Shown here in pieces: positions 54,860 to 64,000 of a stretch of DNA of 64,000 bases (its first letter is position 1; each line of letters opens with the position of its first letter). The notes beneath the pieces are model-generated. The model ran no database searches, was not told where the DNA came from, and was given only the letters and a program-made list of their open reading frames with translations. A program made the position numbers and the translations under genes. This DNA comes from Isoperla grammatica (Eukaryota; Arthropoda; Insecta; Plecoptera; Perlodidae), in NCBI GenBank assembly GCA_945910005.1, contig OX246747.1:10184525-10248524 (forward strand), in the 5' to 3' direction.

Positions 54860-55378
54860 GGGCCTCATTCCAGTACATTTGCAAACTTAACCCCGGTGTT
54901 AGCCAATAGCCAATCAGGAGTCAGCAATTGAGAGGCCGATCGAAGGAAGACATTGTTGGAAAAACGAGACAAAATAAAAACAATAACAAACAAAAACAGT
55001 CCAATAACCTCAAAACGTCCACAAAATACTCAATAAAACTACATATTTACATATGTAGGACCTATATAATGTACTATAAATACACAAAATTATTTATTAA
55101 CTTCAATAAACATATAAAGTAACGTATTCATATAGGTGGATATTCCCAATTAAAAAATTGACATGTGACATTTGTGAAACTACACACACGGGCATTGACA
55201 AAATGGCGGCATTTCAAAGTATTGTTGAGATAACTCTTCTTAACCCTACTATCAGACAGGGTCACATTTGCCTCCGAATTATGCAGGGAAGCCTGTGTCG
55301 GAGTTAACCCCGGGGTCATTTTAACATGGGGTTAGCGAGAGTTAAGGAGAGTTAAAAAAATGTACAGGAATGAGGCCC
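54860..55378. mobile_element. 519-bp MITE with CTG duplication
   Basis: Ends gggcctcattccagtacatt and its complement (aatgtacaggaatgaggccc), flanked by CTG (54857-54859 and 55379-55381). gttaa/ttaac words are repeated inside both arms. No transposase. Confidence 0.85.
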
Positions 55379-55828
55379 CTGGCGGTCGCAGTTCCACAGG
55401 CGGGAGGGATCAACCAGAGCGCCACCGTCGAGACCGCCGAGACGAAGCCAAGGACATCTCGCGAAGAACTTTGTGCCTAAGCTATCTTTCTAGCTGAAGC
55501 GAACAAATGCCGGTGCTTTGAAGAACAACATCAAGCCAACATTTGGGTCTAGGCTACTCTCTTAGCCAAAGCCACTAATCGACATACCCAGCCCAGCTGC
55601 CGACCAGAAGGAAGGAAGGAAGGACGAACCCAAGGCCCGGCGCTACCGAGACTGTGTTCGGGCGGCTTCGCCCCGCCCGAGCTACTCTCTCGTAGCGCCG
55701 TTCGACCGCCGGCCGACCGACCGGCCGTCACGCCGCTCGGGTTTGCGCGCGTTTTGCTCGGGCGCTTGCTGACCGATCGGCCGACCGACCATCCACGGTC
55801 ACGCCCGTCTGACCGCCCAAGGTCCGGG

Positions 55829-56236
55829 ATGCCGACGACGGGATTTGTGCGGGACGACAAGGTCCTCATCGACCTACCGCTGCCCGCCGACGGCCTCTAC
55901 CAGTGTCCGCACCACGCCTGCCAGCCGCACGCCCGCCAACTGCGCCAGGGGTCCACCGGCTTCAACCGACGTGTGGGCGACCTCACACACCATGTGCTGC
56001 TCACGCACGCCATGGTGGTGCTGTACCACTGCGGTGAGCACGCCGTCGAGATCGCCGGTCGACGAGCGGCCCGCCGTCACTGGGCCACCTACCACAAGCG
56101 AGGCCCGGAGTTCGACCCCACCGCTCCTGCGTCGGCGCGACGCCTCCCGCCGACGTACGAGAGCGATGTGGACGACGACGACGAGGACGCCCCTGGACCA
56201 TCGTCGGTCCGAACCGCGGGCCGTCGCCCACCTTGA
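55829..56236 (+). CDS. His-x4-His finger gene, single ORF
   Basis: 135 codons from the ATG at 55829; the frame is open upstream to 55754, but this ATG precedes the first conserved part. It has YQCPHHAC...LTHHVLLTH and YHCGEHAVEIAGRRAARRHW-ATYH. Both end in H-x4-H, as do the fingers of the 36.8-49.9 kb gene (QHHIRYH, QHVLQAH), but the Cys spacing differs and the second unit has C-x2-H. An acidic tail (SDVDDDDEDAP) follows. G+C content is much higher than in the neighbourhood. Probably a relative of that gene; function unknown. Confidence 0.5.
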   Translation: MPTTGFVRDDKVLIDLPLPADGLYQCPHHACQPHARQLRQGSTGFNRRVGDLTHHVLLTHAMVVLYHCGEHAVEIAGRRAARRHWATYHKRGPEFDPTAPASARRLPPTYESDVDDDDEDAPGPSSVRTAGRRPP

Positions 56237-57135
56237 GCTTCAGCAGCCGCGAAGAGGAAGGCCCGGCGCCATCCGCTGCATCTGCAGCGCCGCCCCCGCC
56301 GCCCGCTGCTGATGACCGCCTTCTGCGGTGGAACACGAGTGTACCACCGCCAGCAGCTATGCAGAGATCGCCGCGAGGGAGCCGTTTCGGCGTCCGCCTC
56401 ACCCGAGGGACCCGAGGACCCGCCGATCTCCGCCACCCCCGGGTACTGCGGCCGTCCACTCGACCCGCCCGGAACCGGCGCACGATGCGACTACAACACC
56501 ACAGAGGCCAGGACAACACTGCTCGTCGCCACGGGACGCGGCCGCAAAACCATCGCGGCCTGCCACCCCCGGCGCCGCCCCCAGCTTTTCTGGGGGCGTG
56601 AAGAAGCAGTGGACTAACTTCTGGCCGCGCCAATCGCGCATTCTCCGGCCGTCGACGAGCCCTGCAGTCTAGACGCCATCGCCATCTGCTCCCGCCGCCG
56701 CCGCCACACCAACATCTCGGCGGCCGCGGATGTCCGACGCTGCTACACAAACAAACAGCGGGACATGGATAACACAAAACAGTGAGTTGCATGCAAACCA
56801 TACGGCAATATCAAGCCTAGGGCCTCACAGTGATATAAATACAAAGCATAACTTCAGTGACAACGCGCGATCGACGCCAAGTAGAGCCGTCATGACTGTT
56901 TCTGCTTCAGCTTCCGCCCATCAGGCTGCCCGACCACACGTAAGGGCCGTGCCTACTGTGGCGCCGATCGCAAGTTTTAAGTTTAAGACGGCTAGGCTGT
57001 GTAACTTTTCTAATAGTAACGCCACTGTATTGGAGGCCCGACCCTCCACCAGTAGCGCGCCTACGCCGCCACATCCTATCCACTGGGGCAGACCATCTGC
57101 ACCCCCCGCCACACACGTGAGCGCCTCGCCAAACG
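56237..57135 (+). other. Pro/Ala-rich possible exons downstream of the finger ORF
   Basis: Three overlapping frames are open because of high G+C. One (56328-56672) has ASSYAEIAAREPFRRPPHPR and GGVKKQWTNFWPRQ, which looks protein-like. Donor-like sites at 56780 (AACA-GTGAGT), 56939 (GTAAGG) and 57117 (GTGAGC), and acceptors near 56850 and 57020, suggest small exons. The exon order cannot be settled. Confidence 0.3.
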
Positions 57136-57253
57136 GTGAGTTGGTGATAATAAAGATGAAATTGGGGGCTCTTTGGAGGAAAGGGGCAAATAGGAGGGCG
57201 CGTTAGGAAAGAGGAAAGGGGATTGGGGTGTGGACTGCACTTCGTCTGACTTC
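57136..57253 (-). mobile_element. SINE fragment, short body only
   Basis: From gtgagttggtgataataaag to ctgcacttcgtctgacttc; tail and most of head A are missing. Confidence 0.8.
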
Positions 57254-57320
57254 GTGTTTATGTGTTGTGATCAGGCTTCCTCAATAAAGCCTAACAGCTA
57301 TTCAAGAAAATCATTTCATC

Positions 57321-58244
57321 ATGAGCGATACACGGAGTATCAGTTCGTTGTCAACTGTACGTTGGGAGGGAAGGAATGTGAGTATAACAAAAACTATTAT
57401 TTTCAATGAGTTACTTTACTATATCGCCTTATTATCATTATCGTGTTTACAGCTCGCGAGTGAAACGGCGAGTGTGAGCTCGGTTTCAACCGCGCGGTGG
57501 GGGTCGTTGGATGTGAATATAACCCAACAAGTAATTTTGTTACGCTAATTATTTGTTACGTTAATTACATTATATGTTTTAATAGGAAGTGAATTCACCA
57601 ACACCCTCCCATCGTGAAGAGGGGTTCGATTTGATTATTTGGGCTTAACGTCTCATATTTTTGCAACGAGGCTAATCGAGACAATGAGTGGGTGATATAT
57701 GAAGATAAAATAGGGGGCTGTTTGGAGGAGAAGGGCAAGTAGGAGGGAGCGTGAGGAAAGGGGAAAGGGGAGAAAAGGGGATTGGGGTGTGGACTGCATT
57801 TTGTCTGACTTCTTCTCCTCGACCAGTCCGACTAGGGTGGCCCTACCAGAAGCATACGCTTCCGCCGGCATAGCTCTAGGAATCATAAAAGCACGCAAAC
57901 CTGCCCACCGCGATAAGGTAGCAGTCCATGGGCAGGAAGAGGGGTTCGATGTCCGACGTTGGTTGGAAGGGGGTGGGGACAATGGGGATGACGATATGGA
58001 GAGGGAGGAGGAGGAGGAAATGGGACGAGGAAGAGACGACCTGTCGGATGAGACGATAGGCGAACTAGATAGACTCTCAAGGGATTTGACCACCCTGTTA
58101 AGAGAGAGTTACCTGCAGGCCGAGATGGCCGCAGAGGAAGGTGTGCCGGTGGCGCAGATTGCGCGTTATTATATTTGCGCGCGTTTGGGGCTGCGACCGG
58201 TAACACCTATAGAAGAGCCGTCAGAGCTGCAGGCGGACGAGTAG
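57321..58244 (+). pseudogene. three-exon acidic gene, third exon split by a SINE
   Basis: Exons 57321-57377, 57453-57512 and 57586-57630 plus 57951-58244 are all in phase 0 with GT-AG introns of 75 and 73 bp. Exons 1 and 2 resemble each other (SISSLSTVRWEG and SVSSVSTARWGS), a small exon duplication. Exon 3 is acidic (DMEREEEEEMGRGRDD) and then helical (LDRLSRDLTTLLRESYLQAE, IARYYICARLGLRPVTP), stop at 58242-58244. The SINE and its duplication interrupt exon 3 after Asp; both sides are otherwise open, so the break is recent. No domain recognised. Confidence 0.55.
57631..57935 (-). mobile_element. SINE, head A with the short body, inside an exon
   Basis: Flanked by the perfect 15-bp duplication GAAGAGGGGTTCGAT (57616-57630 and 57936-57950). 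Confidence 0.95.
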
Positions 58245-58544
58245 TGCTGACTGCTAAAAGGGGTTTTTTTCGGTGCACAAGCTACTCCCGGCCAAAGCTT
58301 TGTGCGCTTTTTTCCCCAAGTACAAAAAAAAAATCCCCATCGTTGACTGAAACTTTGACGTAGTGATGGGGCTTTCTTACTAATATCAGTCATGGCCGGT
58401 GTTGACAACAAAAGAAATTAATAATTATCATAATGATATCGTTGGTATTATTATAATGTTATTAATTTATATTTTAACAATAATAGAATACATATTTTAC
58501 ATTTGTATCGACGCATTGTTTTTTTTTTTTAAATAAACGGTGCA

Positions 58545-58552
58545 TATAAAAA
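58545..58552 (+). promoter_or_regulatory. TATA box TATAAAAA
   Basis: 44 bp before the ATG of the ATPase ORF, implying a very short leader. Confidence 0.45.
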
Positions 58553-58588
58553 CAAATAGCTTCAAAGCCTGTAGGTACAGTTACAATC

Positions 58589-58828
58589 ATGTTGTTGCCT
58601 TGGCACCATCCTTTCTCGTCCCTGATTGCAGGGCCCAGCCAGTCGGGTAAGACCTTGTTGTTGCGAAATTTTCTCAATCACATCGATCAAATGGTAGATG
58701 TATCTTTAAAAGAGATTGTATGGTGTTTTTCTGAAAAACAGTCTATACACGCAGATATGACGTGTTGCGTGCCGGTAAGGTTTCATAAATGCGGCGTGGA
58801 ACATGGCGAAGGATCTGGAAATGATTGA
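58589..58828 (+). CDS. small P-loop ATPase ORF (partial)
   Basis: HPFSSLIAGPSQSGKTLLLR contains a perfect Walker A motif (GPSQSGKT) close to the N-terminus, then NFLNHIDQMVDVSLKEIVWC and FSEKQ. I recall this arrangement (HPF...AGPTGSGKT...F...L......I.W.Y.E.Q) from ATPase genes of large DNA transposons and DNA-virus-like elements in marine animals; that is memory, not a search. Walker B is not present before the frame ends, and a donor-like GTAAGG at 58772 may lead to a second exon. At 79 codons it is only the N-terminal part. Confidence 0.5.
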   Translation: MLLPWHHPFSSLIAGPSQSGKTLLLRNFLNHIDQMVDVSLKEIVWCFSEKQSIHADMTCCVPVRFHKCGVEHGEGSGND

Positions 58829-58922
58829 TCAAGACGAAGGATGTGGAGTAAGAGAAGATGGAGGAGAAGAGGATGCTTTTCACGAAAAGCGAAGACGAAA
58901 GACCAAGGGAATATTCAATTGA
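58803..58922 (+). CDS. 39-codon acidic/basic ORF after the ATPase
   Basis: MAKDLEMIDQDEGCGVREDG then EEDAFHEKRRRKTKGIFN, stop. It overlaps the end of the ATPase frame and could be part of its second exon or a decayed piece. Low support. Confidence 0.2.
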   Translation: MAKDLEMIDQDEGCGVREDGGEEDAFHEKRRRKTKGIFN

Positions 58923-58925
58923 AGA

Positions 58926-59620
58926 ATAGTGCATTGTATTTAATTTGTAAAACAATTTTTTTGTATAGTGTATATACTATATTGTAAATGTAAAAAGGTT
59001 AAAATGAATTAAGTTTCTTACACTGTTGTATTTCATTTGCTAAACCATTGTTTCCTCACCAAACGATTCTAGAATTGATTAAAGTAAAGCATGTCAAATC
59101 AGTAAGATTCAGGGTCAAACTGGAGTGTTCGCGGTGCTGACGAGAACGAAGGTTGCAACGCCGCGGTCGCCGTCATCAACTCGGACCTCAGCGAGCCACA
59201 GAGACATTGCTAAGTGGTATTACTAGAGTAGATTGTGTGCTCTCAGTAGACGCGATGATAAAACGTTTGCTCACTTCTTTTATATCTGTAACTGAGACAG
59301 TAACATGCAACCCTGTGCATTGCCCAAAAAAAGCAACGAGCGATCGATCACGCTGTCTAATGGTCAACATACACTATAATTGACAAATTGCGATTTTTAA
59401 TCATGTCTAAACTAAGTGCAGTCAGACTAACTGAATGCTAAGCAAGAATAGCAAGTACAAATGTCATGTCATCGGATGATTTCACTCTTCCTCGGACAGT
59501 GGAGTAGTGCAATGTGCAGGTGTATGTGGGCGAACCTATCAAGTCTCGGAATATCACTTTTACATTGAACCAATCTCTTTGGGTACAGAAACAGGTACTG
59601 TGGATACCGTTCCTTAAGTC
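58926..59620. other. unassigned A+T-rich DNA
   Basis: No domain, RNA or repeat recognised on either strand. Confidence 0.35.
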
Positions 59621-59948
59621 ATACGGGTACAATGATGATTGATTAATGGGGCTTAACGTCTCATATTTATGCAACGATGGCTAATCGAAACGATGAGCGG
59701 GTGATAATGAAGATGAGGAAGATGATAATGAAGAATAAAGCCACATCCGAATCAGATCCATTGTGCGTCACGTGAGTCGTCATAAGGGAGTCCAGCAAGG
59801 GAGGGCAGTGCTAAGTGGGAGGAGAAATATTCAAGGGGAAATATTCAATATTCAATATTCAGTGGGGGGGAAAGGGGATTTGGGTGTGGACTGCACTTCG
59901 TCTGACTTCTCCTCCTCGACCAGTCCGGCTTGGGTGGCCCTACCAGAA

Positions 59949-60376
59949 TAAATAAATAAAATAAATAAATTCACATTTAGAGTCTACCCACTCAGTAATT
60001 AAACTGATTTGCAGTGGGGGACTTTAATTTAAAGTGACTAAACCAACCCTGTAGGCTTCGAACACCATCGACGAGTGAGCGATAACCAATCAAAGATCGA
60101 TATTTCAAATACGAAACATATGAATCAGTGATTGGACAGTGCGAACACCTGCGGAAAAATGCCAGAATCAACAAGGCCGATTCAGAACAACTTTGAATTT
60201 ATTGAGTGCTTCGTTGCTAGGACGGCTCTAAAGTCACCGTTTACTTATTGCTAAGCCAAGAAGTAATGGAATTGAATTCACATTAGAAGTTAAAAAACTT
60301 CTGCCTGAAGCGGGATTTGAACCCGGGACCTTCTGCATTGGAAGCAGAGATGCTAACCACTGGACCAACGAGCACG
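59949..60376 (-). mobile_element. tRNA-derived SINE nested in head A
   Basis: 428 bp, minus orientation: a tRNA-like head at the right (60301-60375), a ~330-bp body and an A+T tail of (AAATA)-type repeats at the left. Only GAA is repeated at the borders (59946-59948 and 60377-60379), a short duplication for a SINE. Confidence 0.75.
60301..60375 (-). tRNA. tRNA-like head of the nested SINE
   Basis: The minus strand has a perfect A box TGGTCCAGTGG, an anticodon arm TCTGC-TTCCAAT-GCAGA (anticodon CCA if the loop is seven bases), and a B box GGTTCAAATCC in a paired T arm (CCCGG...TCCCG). The acceptor ends pair poorly, so it is a SINE head rather than a working tRNA gene. Confidence 0.6.
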
Positions 60377-60742
60377 GAAGCATACGCTTCCGCCGGCATA
60401 GCTCTCGGGATCAACAAAGCACGCAAACCTGCCCACCACGATAAGGTGGCAGTCCCTGGGCAGGATACGGGTACAATTCCCACCCGTTTGGAGCTAGCGG
60501 TAAATGTGTAATGGTTGCGTGGTGTTTCAGGGTACACTGGTGAGTTAACGTCAAACTCTGAAGGCCCCTACATTGCATTCGGTAGACGACATGGCTCTCA
60601 ATGGGAGGCATATTATGACCTAAAAGAGGGTAAATCTGCGGTATCACCTAATAGAGTTGTTCGAGCTGCCCTTCTGTAATACAAGATTGGCTAGTTTATT
60701 TCAGTTCATAAACTTACGAAAGGTAGAAGTTATGATTAAAAT

Positions 60743-60888
60743 GCCAGCAAGTGAGGGCAAGGCCAAGTGGAGTAGAAATATTCAGTTGGACAGTGGGGGG
60801 GGGGGGGGGGAAGGGACAGGGTCTAGTTTTGTCGCCTCTTACGACTAGCAGAGTCATTCTGGGCCTATTCTTCCCCGGGTCAAGACAT
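60743..60888 (-). mobile_element. SINE fragment, head B
   Basis: gccagcaagtgagggcaagg, a run of about 16 G, then tcgcctcttacgactagcag and ttccccgggtcaagac. The tail is absent. Confidence 0.75.
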
Positions 60889-60889
60889 G

Positions 60890-61033
60890 AATAATAAAGC
60901 CACATCCGAATCAGATCCAATGTACGTCGCGTGGGTCTTCATACGGGAGTCCAGCAAGGGTGAGCAGGGCCAAGTGGGAGGAGAAATATTCAGTGGGACA
61001 GTGGGAGGGAAGGGACAGGGTCTCTTTTCGTCC
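60890..61033 (-). mobile_element. SINE fragment, long body cut in head B
   Basis: aataaagccacatccgaatc to gggacagggtctcttttcgtc, where it meets the 3' UTR of the retrotransposon to the right. Confidence 0.75.
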
Positions 61034-61319
61034 CGCATCTCCACCTTCTACAGGAGTGAGAGTTTACATAAGTAAACTGCACACACACTCGGTTGCGACG
61101 AGAACCACTCTTGAAGTCACTAGGTCGGAGTTCTGAAGATGACTGATGCTCCTGCCTCGTTTTGTCTTTGTTAGTGTGACCAGTTGGTGCACTAGTATCG
61201 GTACCGGCCATTTATGCGGCCATCGACCAATGACTGGGTAGTGGATATGGTCTCTTGATTGTTGCGAGTTGCGCTCACTATGGGCGCTTGGGTGTATCTC
61301 TATGATACCGGTGATGCTG
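61034..61319 (-). other. 3' UTR of the Jockey-like retrotransposon
   Basis: About 285 bp with no ORF between the RT stop and the SINE fragment. No poly(A) is visible at the junction, so the exact 3' end is uncertain. Confidence 0.5.
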
Positions 61320-63398
61320 CTAGGCCAGTTTGATGCGTTTCCGCGGTGGTCTCGTGTCTGGTTCTCCTTGTGAGGCGATCGGGCGCCTGTACTTGTCCGA
61401 CGGGTGGACTGTTATTGCTGCAAGGTTGGCAACGATTAGATGTTTTGATGTCCCGGCTCGTTCGTAGAACCTCTTGGAGAGCTTGTGTAAATGCGGGAGG
61501 ACGTTGTCCACAACAAGCTGGTCATTGAGTTCACGAATCGGAGTAGAGCGCGGCGCTCGGGCGATTTGGCGAAGTATTGTATTTTGTAGGCGTTGGAGCG
61601 GTAGCAGATTGGTGTCCGCTGTCCCTGCCCAGACCGGCGCTGCATACGTGAAAGTGGGCCGAAGCGCCATCTTGTAGAGTTGTATTTTTGATCTTGTGGT
61701 CAAGGAAGTAGACAGTAGGAGGGAGCGCAGGGCTCCTACTTTGCATGATGTTTTCGCGCTGACTTTGCTGATGTGTTCTCTCCAAAGGAGTTTGCTATCT
61801 AGAGTTACCCCTAGACAGTTGCTTGTTTTTGTCCACGGGACTGTTGTTCCATGTATTTGTAATGGAGGCTCGACGCGTCCTCGTAGCGTGAATGGAGACG
61901 CAGGGTTCTTCGGCTTTCTTCTTGAGAACAGGGTGGCTGTAGTTTTGGCGGGATTAATTGCTATGCGCCACGAGGTGTACCAAGGCATGACTGTGCTCGT
62001 GTACTCGGTTAGCCGGCGCAGTGCTAATGCTGGATGCAGGCCGGTTGCCACAGCCGAGAAGTCGTCAGCAAATAATGTGGCCGTGACGTGATCTTGGTTT
62101 GATGGTACCGGTATGTCGTGAGTGAATAAGGAGAACAGGGTTGGTCCGATTACCGAACCCTGCGGCACTCCTGCATGTATCGGCTTGAGAGTGGACATGC
62201 CGTCTTGCCACGCGACGGCGAATTCTCGATGTTGGAGGTAAGAACGGATGAAGCCTGTCAGTTCACGAGGAATGCCGAGTCTGTGCATCTTTAGCATTAG
62301 ACCATCATGCCAGACCCGGTCGAAGGCCTTCGCAACGTCGAGATAGACAGCCGTGGCGTAGTGGCGCTTGTTGAATGCCGATGTTATTTTGTCGGTCATT
62401 CTAGAGAGAGCATGAACCGTGGAGTGCCCAGGACGGAATCCATATTGGAAGTCGGGCAGCGCGCCTGATTGTTCGATAGCCTTGTTTAGGCGCCGGAGGA
62501 ACACCCGCTCCAGTAGTTTCCCCAGGGTGCTGAGGAGGCTGATTGGGCGATAGCTCGTTGGCTGGGACGGTGGTTTTCCTGGTTTGCAAATTGCAATTAC
62601 TCGGGCTAGTTTCCACGGCGCCGGGAAGTGCTGCATGTTGAGTGCTATGTTGAATAGCTTGACCAGATGTTCTGCTGCTTCGTGTGGTAGTTGTCGGACT
62701 AGTTGAACAGTTATGAGGTCGAAACCTGGAGCCTTCTTTGGCGGGAGCACGCTGATGATGTCCGCGAGTTCGAACAGTGTGCATTGTTCGATGGTTTGTT
62801 CTGCTGCCGGTTGGGGGTGGTGGTTGTTTTCACACCGGTCTAGTTCGTCGAGTAAGCTTTGCGTGTCGGCCGTTGGCGGGTTGAGGGTAAACGTGTCCGC
62901 GAAGGCGTTTGCAAGTACTTCGGCTTTGTCCTTGTTAGTGAAGACGAGGCCAGTTGTGCTTTGTAGTGGAGGCTCGGCCGGTCGTTTAGTTTGCAGGAGT
63001 TTTGTTAGCCTCCAGAAGTCCCGTGGGGCGCATGAACAGTCAGCGGCATCGTCAGCTTGCTTGGTGTTCGTGGCTTCAAGTTTTTCCAGTTTGATTTCCC
63101 AGAGGTTGTTCCGATGTTCTTGTATTTGTTGTTTTATTGCGCGTGCCAGGTGATTGTATCGACGTCGCAGGTCCGGAGTTCGATTGCGCTGCCAGAGGCG
63201 GCGGGCTGCATTTTTCAGTTCGACCGAGCGTTTGAGTCCGTGAGGGAGATCAAAGGTTGTTTTTCGCCGTGGTTCAACGCGTGGGATGGCAGTCTCGATT
63301 GAGGCTGTGATGATTCTAGTGAATTCTTGCACTGCAAGATCAAGAGCTTGCGTGGATGCGATGGTTTCCTCGGGTGATGGAAGATTGTCGATGATCAT
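61320..63398 (-). CDS. Jockey-like reverse transcriptase region
   Basis: 692 codons after an internal Met, in frame with the endonuclease part to the right but separated by one TAA (63429-63431). RT motifs: KKAPGFDLIT (221-230), YRPISLLSTLGKLLERVF (283-300), QYGFRPGHST (318-327), YLDVAKAFDRVWHDGL (352-367), GVPQGSVIGPTLF (410-422) and the catalytic FADDF (443-447). The C-terminal part has LGVTLDSKLLWREHI and ends PPRKRIKLA without an RNase H domain, as in Jockey elements. The RT itself is undamaged. Confidence 0.9.
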   Translation of the reverse strand: MIIDNLPSPEETIASTQALDLAVQEFTRIITASIETAIPRVEPRRKTTFDLPHGLKRSVELKNAARRLWQRNRTPDLRRRYNHLARAIKQQIQEHRNNLWEIKLEKLEATNTKQADDAADCSCAPRDFWRLTKLLQTKRPAEPPLQSTTGLVFTNKDKAEVLANAFADTFTLNPPTADTQSLLDELDRCENNHHPQPAAEQTIEQCTLFELADIISVLPPKKAPGFDLITVQLVRQLPHEAAEHLVKLFNIALNMQHFPAPWKLARVIAICKPGKPPSQPTSYRPISLLSTLGKLLERVFLRRLNKAIEQSGALPDFQYGFRPGHSTVHALSRMTDKITSAFNKRHYATAVYLDVAKAFDRVWHDGLMLKMHRLGIPRELTGFIRSYLQHREFAVAWQDGMSTLKPIHAGVPQGSVIGPTLFSLFTHDIPVPSNQDHVTATLFADDFSAVATGLHPALALRRLTEYTSTVMPWYTSWRIAINPAKTTATLFSRRKPKNPASPFTLRGRVEPPLQIHGTTVPWTKTSNCLGVTLDSKLLWREHISKVSAKTSCKVGALRSLLLSTSLTTRSKIQLYKMALRPTFTYAAPVWAGTADTNLLPLQRLQNTILRQIARAPRSTPIRELNDQLVVDNVLPHLHKLSKRFYERAGTSKHLIVANLAAITVHPSDKYRRPIASQGEPDTRPPRKRIKLA

Positions 63399-63428
63399 CT
63401 GCTTGAAAAGTATCCAGTCTGCTTTATG

Positions 63429-64000
63429 TTACGCAAGGAAGGTCCTCGGTTCTTGCGGGATGACTTCTTGTGATAGTTTCAACAAGATAGGGTTGTGATC
63501 GGAAGTTAGTTCTGCTATTGTGTGTAGCGAGTATGTGAGTTCGATGTTGTAGAGGAGTGCGATGTCCAGTACATCCGCTGTCTGGTCTGCTGTAAACGGG
63601 TAGTGGGTCGGCGATGTAGGCCCTGCCACCGTGTAGTTGTTTTGTTTTGCATGAAGCTTCAGCGTCCGTCCAGCCGTCGTTATCCTCTGCGAGTTCCAGT
63701 CATGATGTTTTGCATTTAGGTCTCCTGCAGCTATGCGTTGCTGGGTTGTGGCGGCCAGCCCGTCTAGGTCTTCTGGGAGCAGTTTCTTGCTGGGTGGGCG
63801 GTAGACTGCTACTAGCTCCAGGGGACCGGAGGGCGTGGAGAGCGCAACCCCTGTGGCTTCTATGTGACCCGTCTTCCCCGTGGAGATTGCATGATGCTTG
63901 ATGCTTGTATGGATGAAGATGGCTACTCCTCCTGATGGCGGATGGTTCGGGTGCTTCTTTGGTCTGTCGGCTCTGTACATTTTGTAGCTGTCGAGACAGA
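63429..64000 (-). pseudogene. Jockey-like endonuclease region, runs off the window
   Basis: The APE-type endonuclease motifs present are GGVAIFIHTSI, AVYRPPSKKLLPEDLD, AAGDLNAKHHDWNS (catalytic Asp and Asn) and ELTSDHNPILL (catalytic Asp-His). The frame continues past the internal Met at 63980 to the window edge (CLDSYK), so the N-terminus is outside. A single TAA at 63429-63431 interrupts an otherwise continuous polyprotein ten codons before the Met at 63398. Confidence 0.85.

Larger units (their letters stand above)
59634..60464 (-). mobile_element. SINE, head A with the long body, carrying a second SINE
   Basis: Flanked by ATACGGGTACAAT (59621-59633 and 60465-60477). Head A is split inside the second hairpin (after cctaccagaa, resuming gaagcatacgcttccgcc) by the insertion at 59949-60376. 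The body has a local duplication of atattcaa. Confidence 0.9.

Noticed and set aside
56001..56801. 266-codon minus-strand ORF opposite the 55.8-kb finger gene
   Set aside because: It is Arg/Gly-rich from a G+C-rich antisense strand and has no domain; the plus strand has the conserved His-x4-His pattern.
60301..60375. Functional tRNA-Trp gene
   Set aside because: The A and B boxes are perfect, but the acceptor stem does not pair well and the sequence continues into a SINE body with an A+T tail.

Overview
This window is animal (metazoan) genomic DNA, very probably from an invertebrate. It has spliced genes with GT-AG introns, long (GT)n and (TTA)n microsatellites, TATA boxes and AATAAA signals, and no operons or ribosome binding sites. 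Most of it is mobile DNA. PIF/Harbinger, CACTA-like, Tx1/L1-like and Jockey-like elements, and a SINE head resembling one widespread in marine invertebrates, fit an invertebrate. I cannot name the phylum.

The dominant repeat is one SINE family with about 30 copies and fragments. Its 3' end, an (ATTG)n-like tail, lies on the left of almost every copy, so nearly all copies are in minus orientation. The 5' heads come in two unrelated kinds, called A and B here. They are joined to two related bodies. Many copies have 9-16 bp target-site duplications (TSDs), and several are nested inside each other, inside transposases or inside exons.

Left third (1-29 kb): a 332-bp repeat; a CACTA-like transposase relic; PIF/Harbinger fragments at 6.5, 7.1, 11.1, 15.5-17.1, 23.0 and 27.4 kb; a five-exon gene with duplicated phase-1 exons (8.2-9.9 kb) and a decayed paralogous last exon at 20.4 kb; two copies of a coiled-coil gene (5.0 and 18.9 kb), the second followed by a gag-like zinc-knuckle relic; an RCC1-like inverted duplication (21.1-21.7 kb); and several MITEs.

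Middle (29.9-50 kb): a nearly perfect inverted repeat with ~1.04-kb arms carries the same small gene twice. A six-exon gene with two C-x2-C-x9-H-x4-H fingers spans 36.8-49.9 kb. Its fourth intron holds four Tx1/L1-like retrotransposon copies in one orientation, each lying between (GT)n tracts. Two ORF2s are intact and almost identical, and one copy also has an intact ORF1.

Right third (50-64 kb): 241-bp and ~130-bp tandem repeats; a 2.2-kb degraded retroelement copy between 15-bp direct repeats and with two SINEs inside it; a second His-x4-His finger gene (55.8 kb); a three-exon acidic gene split by a SINE (57.3-58.2 kb); a small P-loop ATPase ORF (58.6 kb); a tRNA-derived SINE nested in a SINE (60 kb); and a Jockey-like retrotransposon with one in-frame stop that runs off the right edge.
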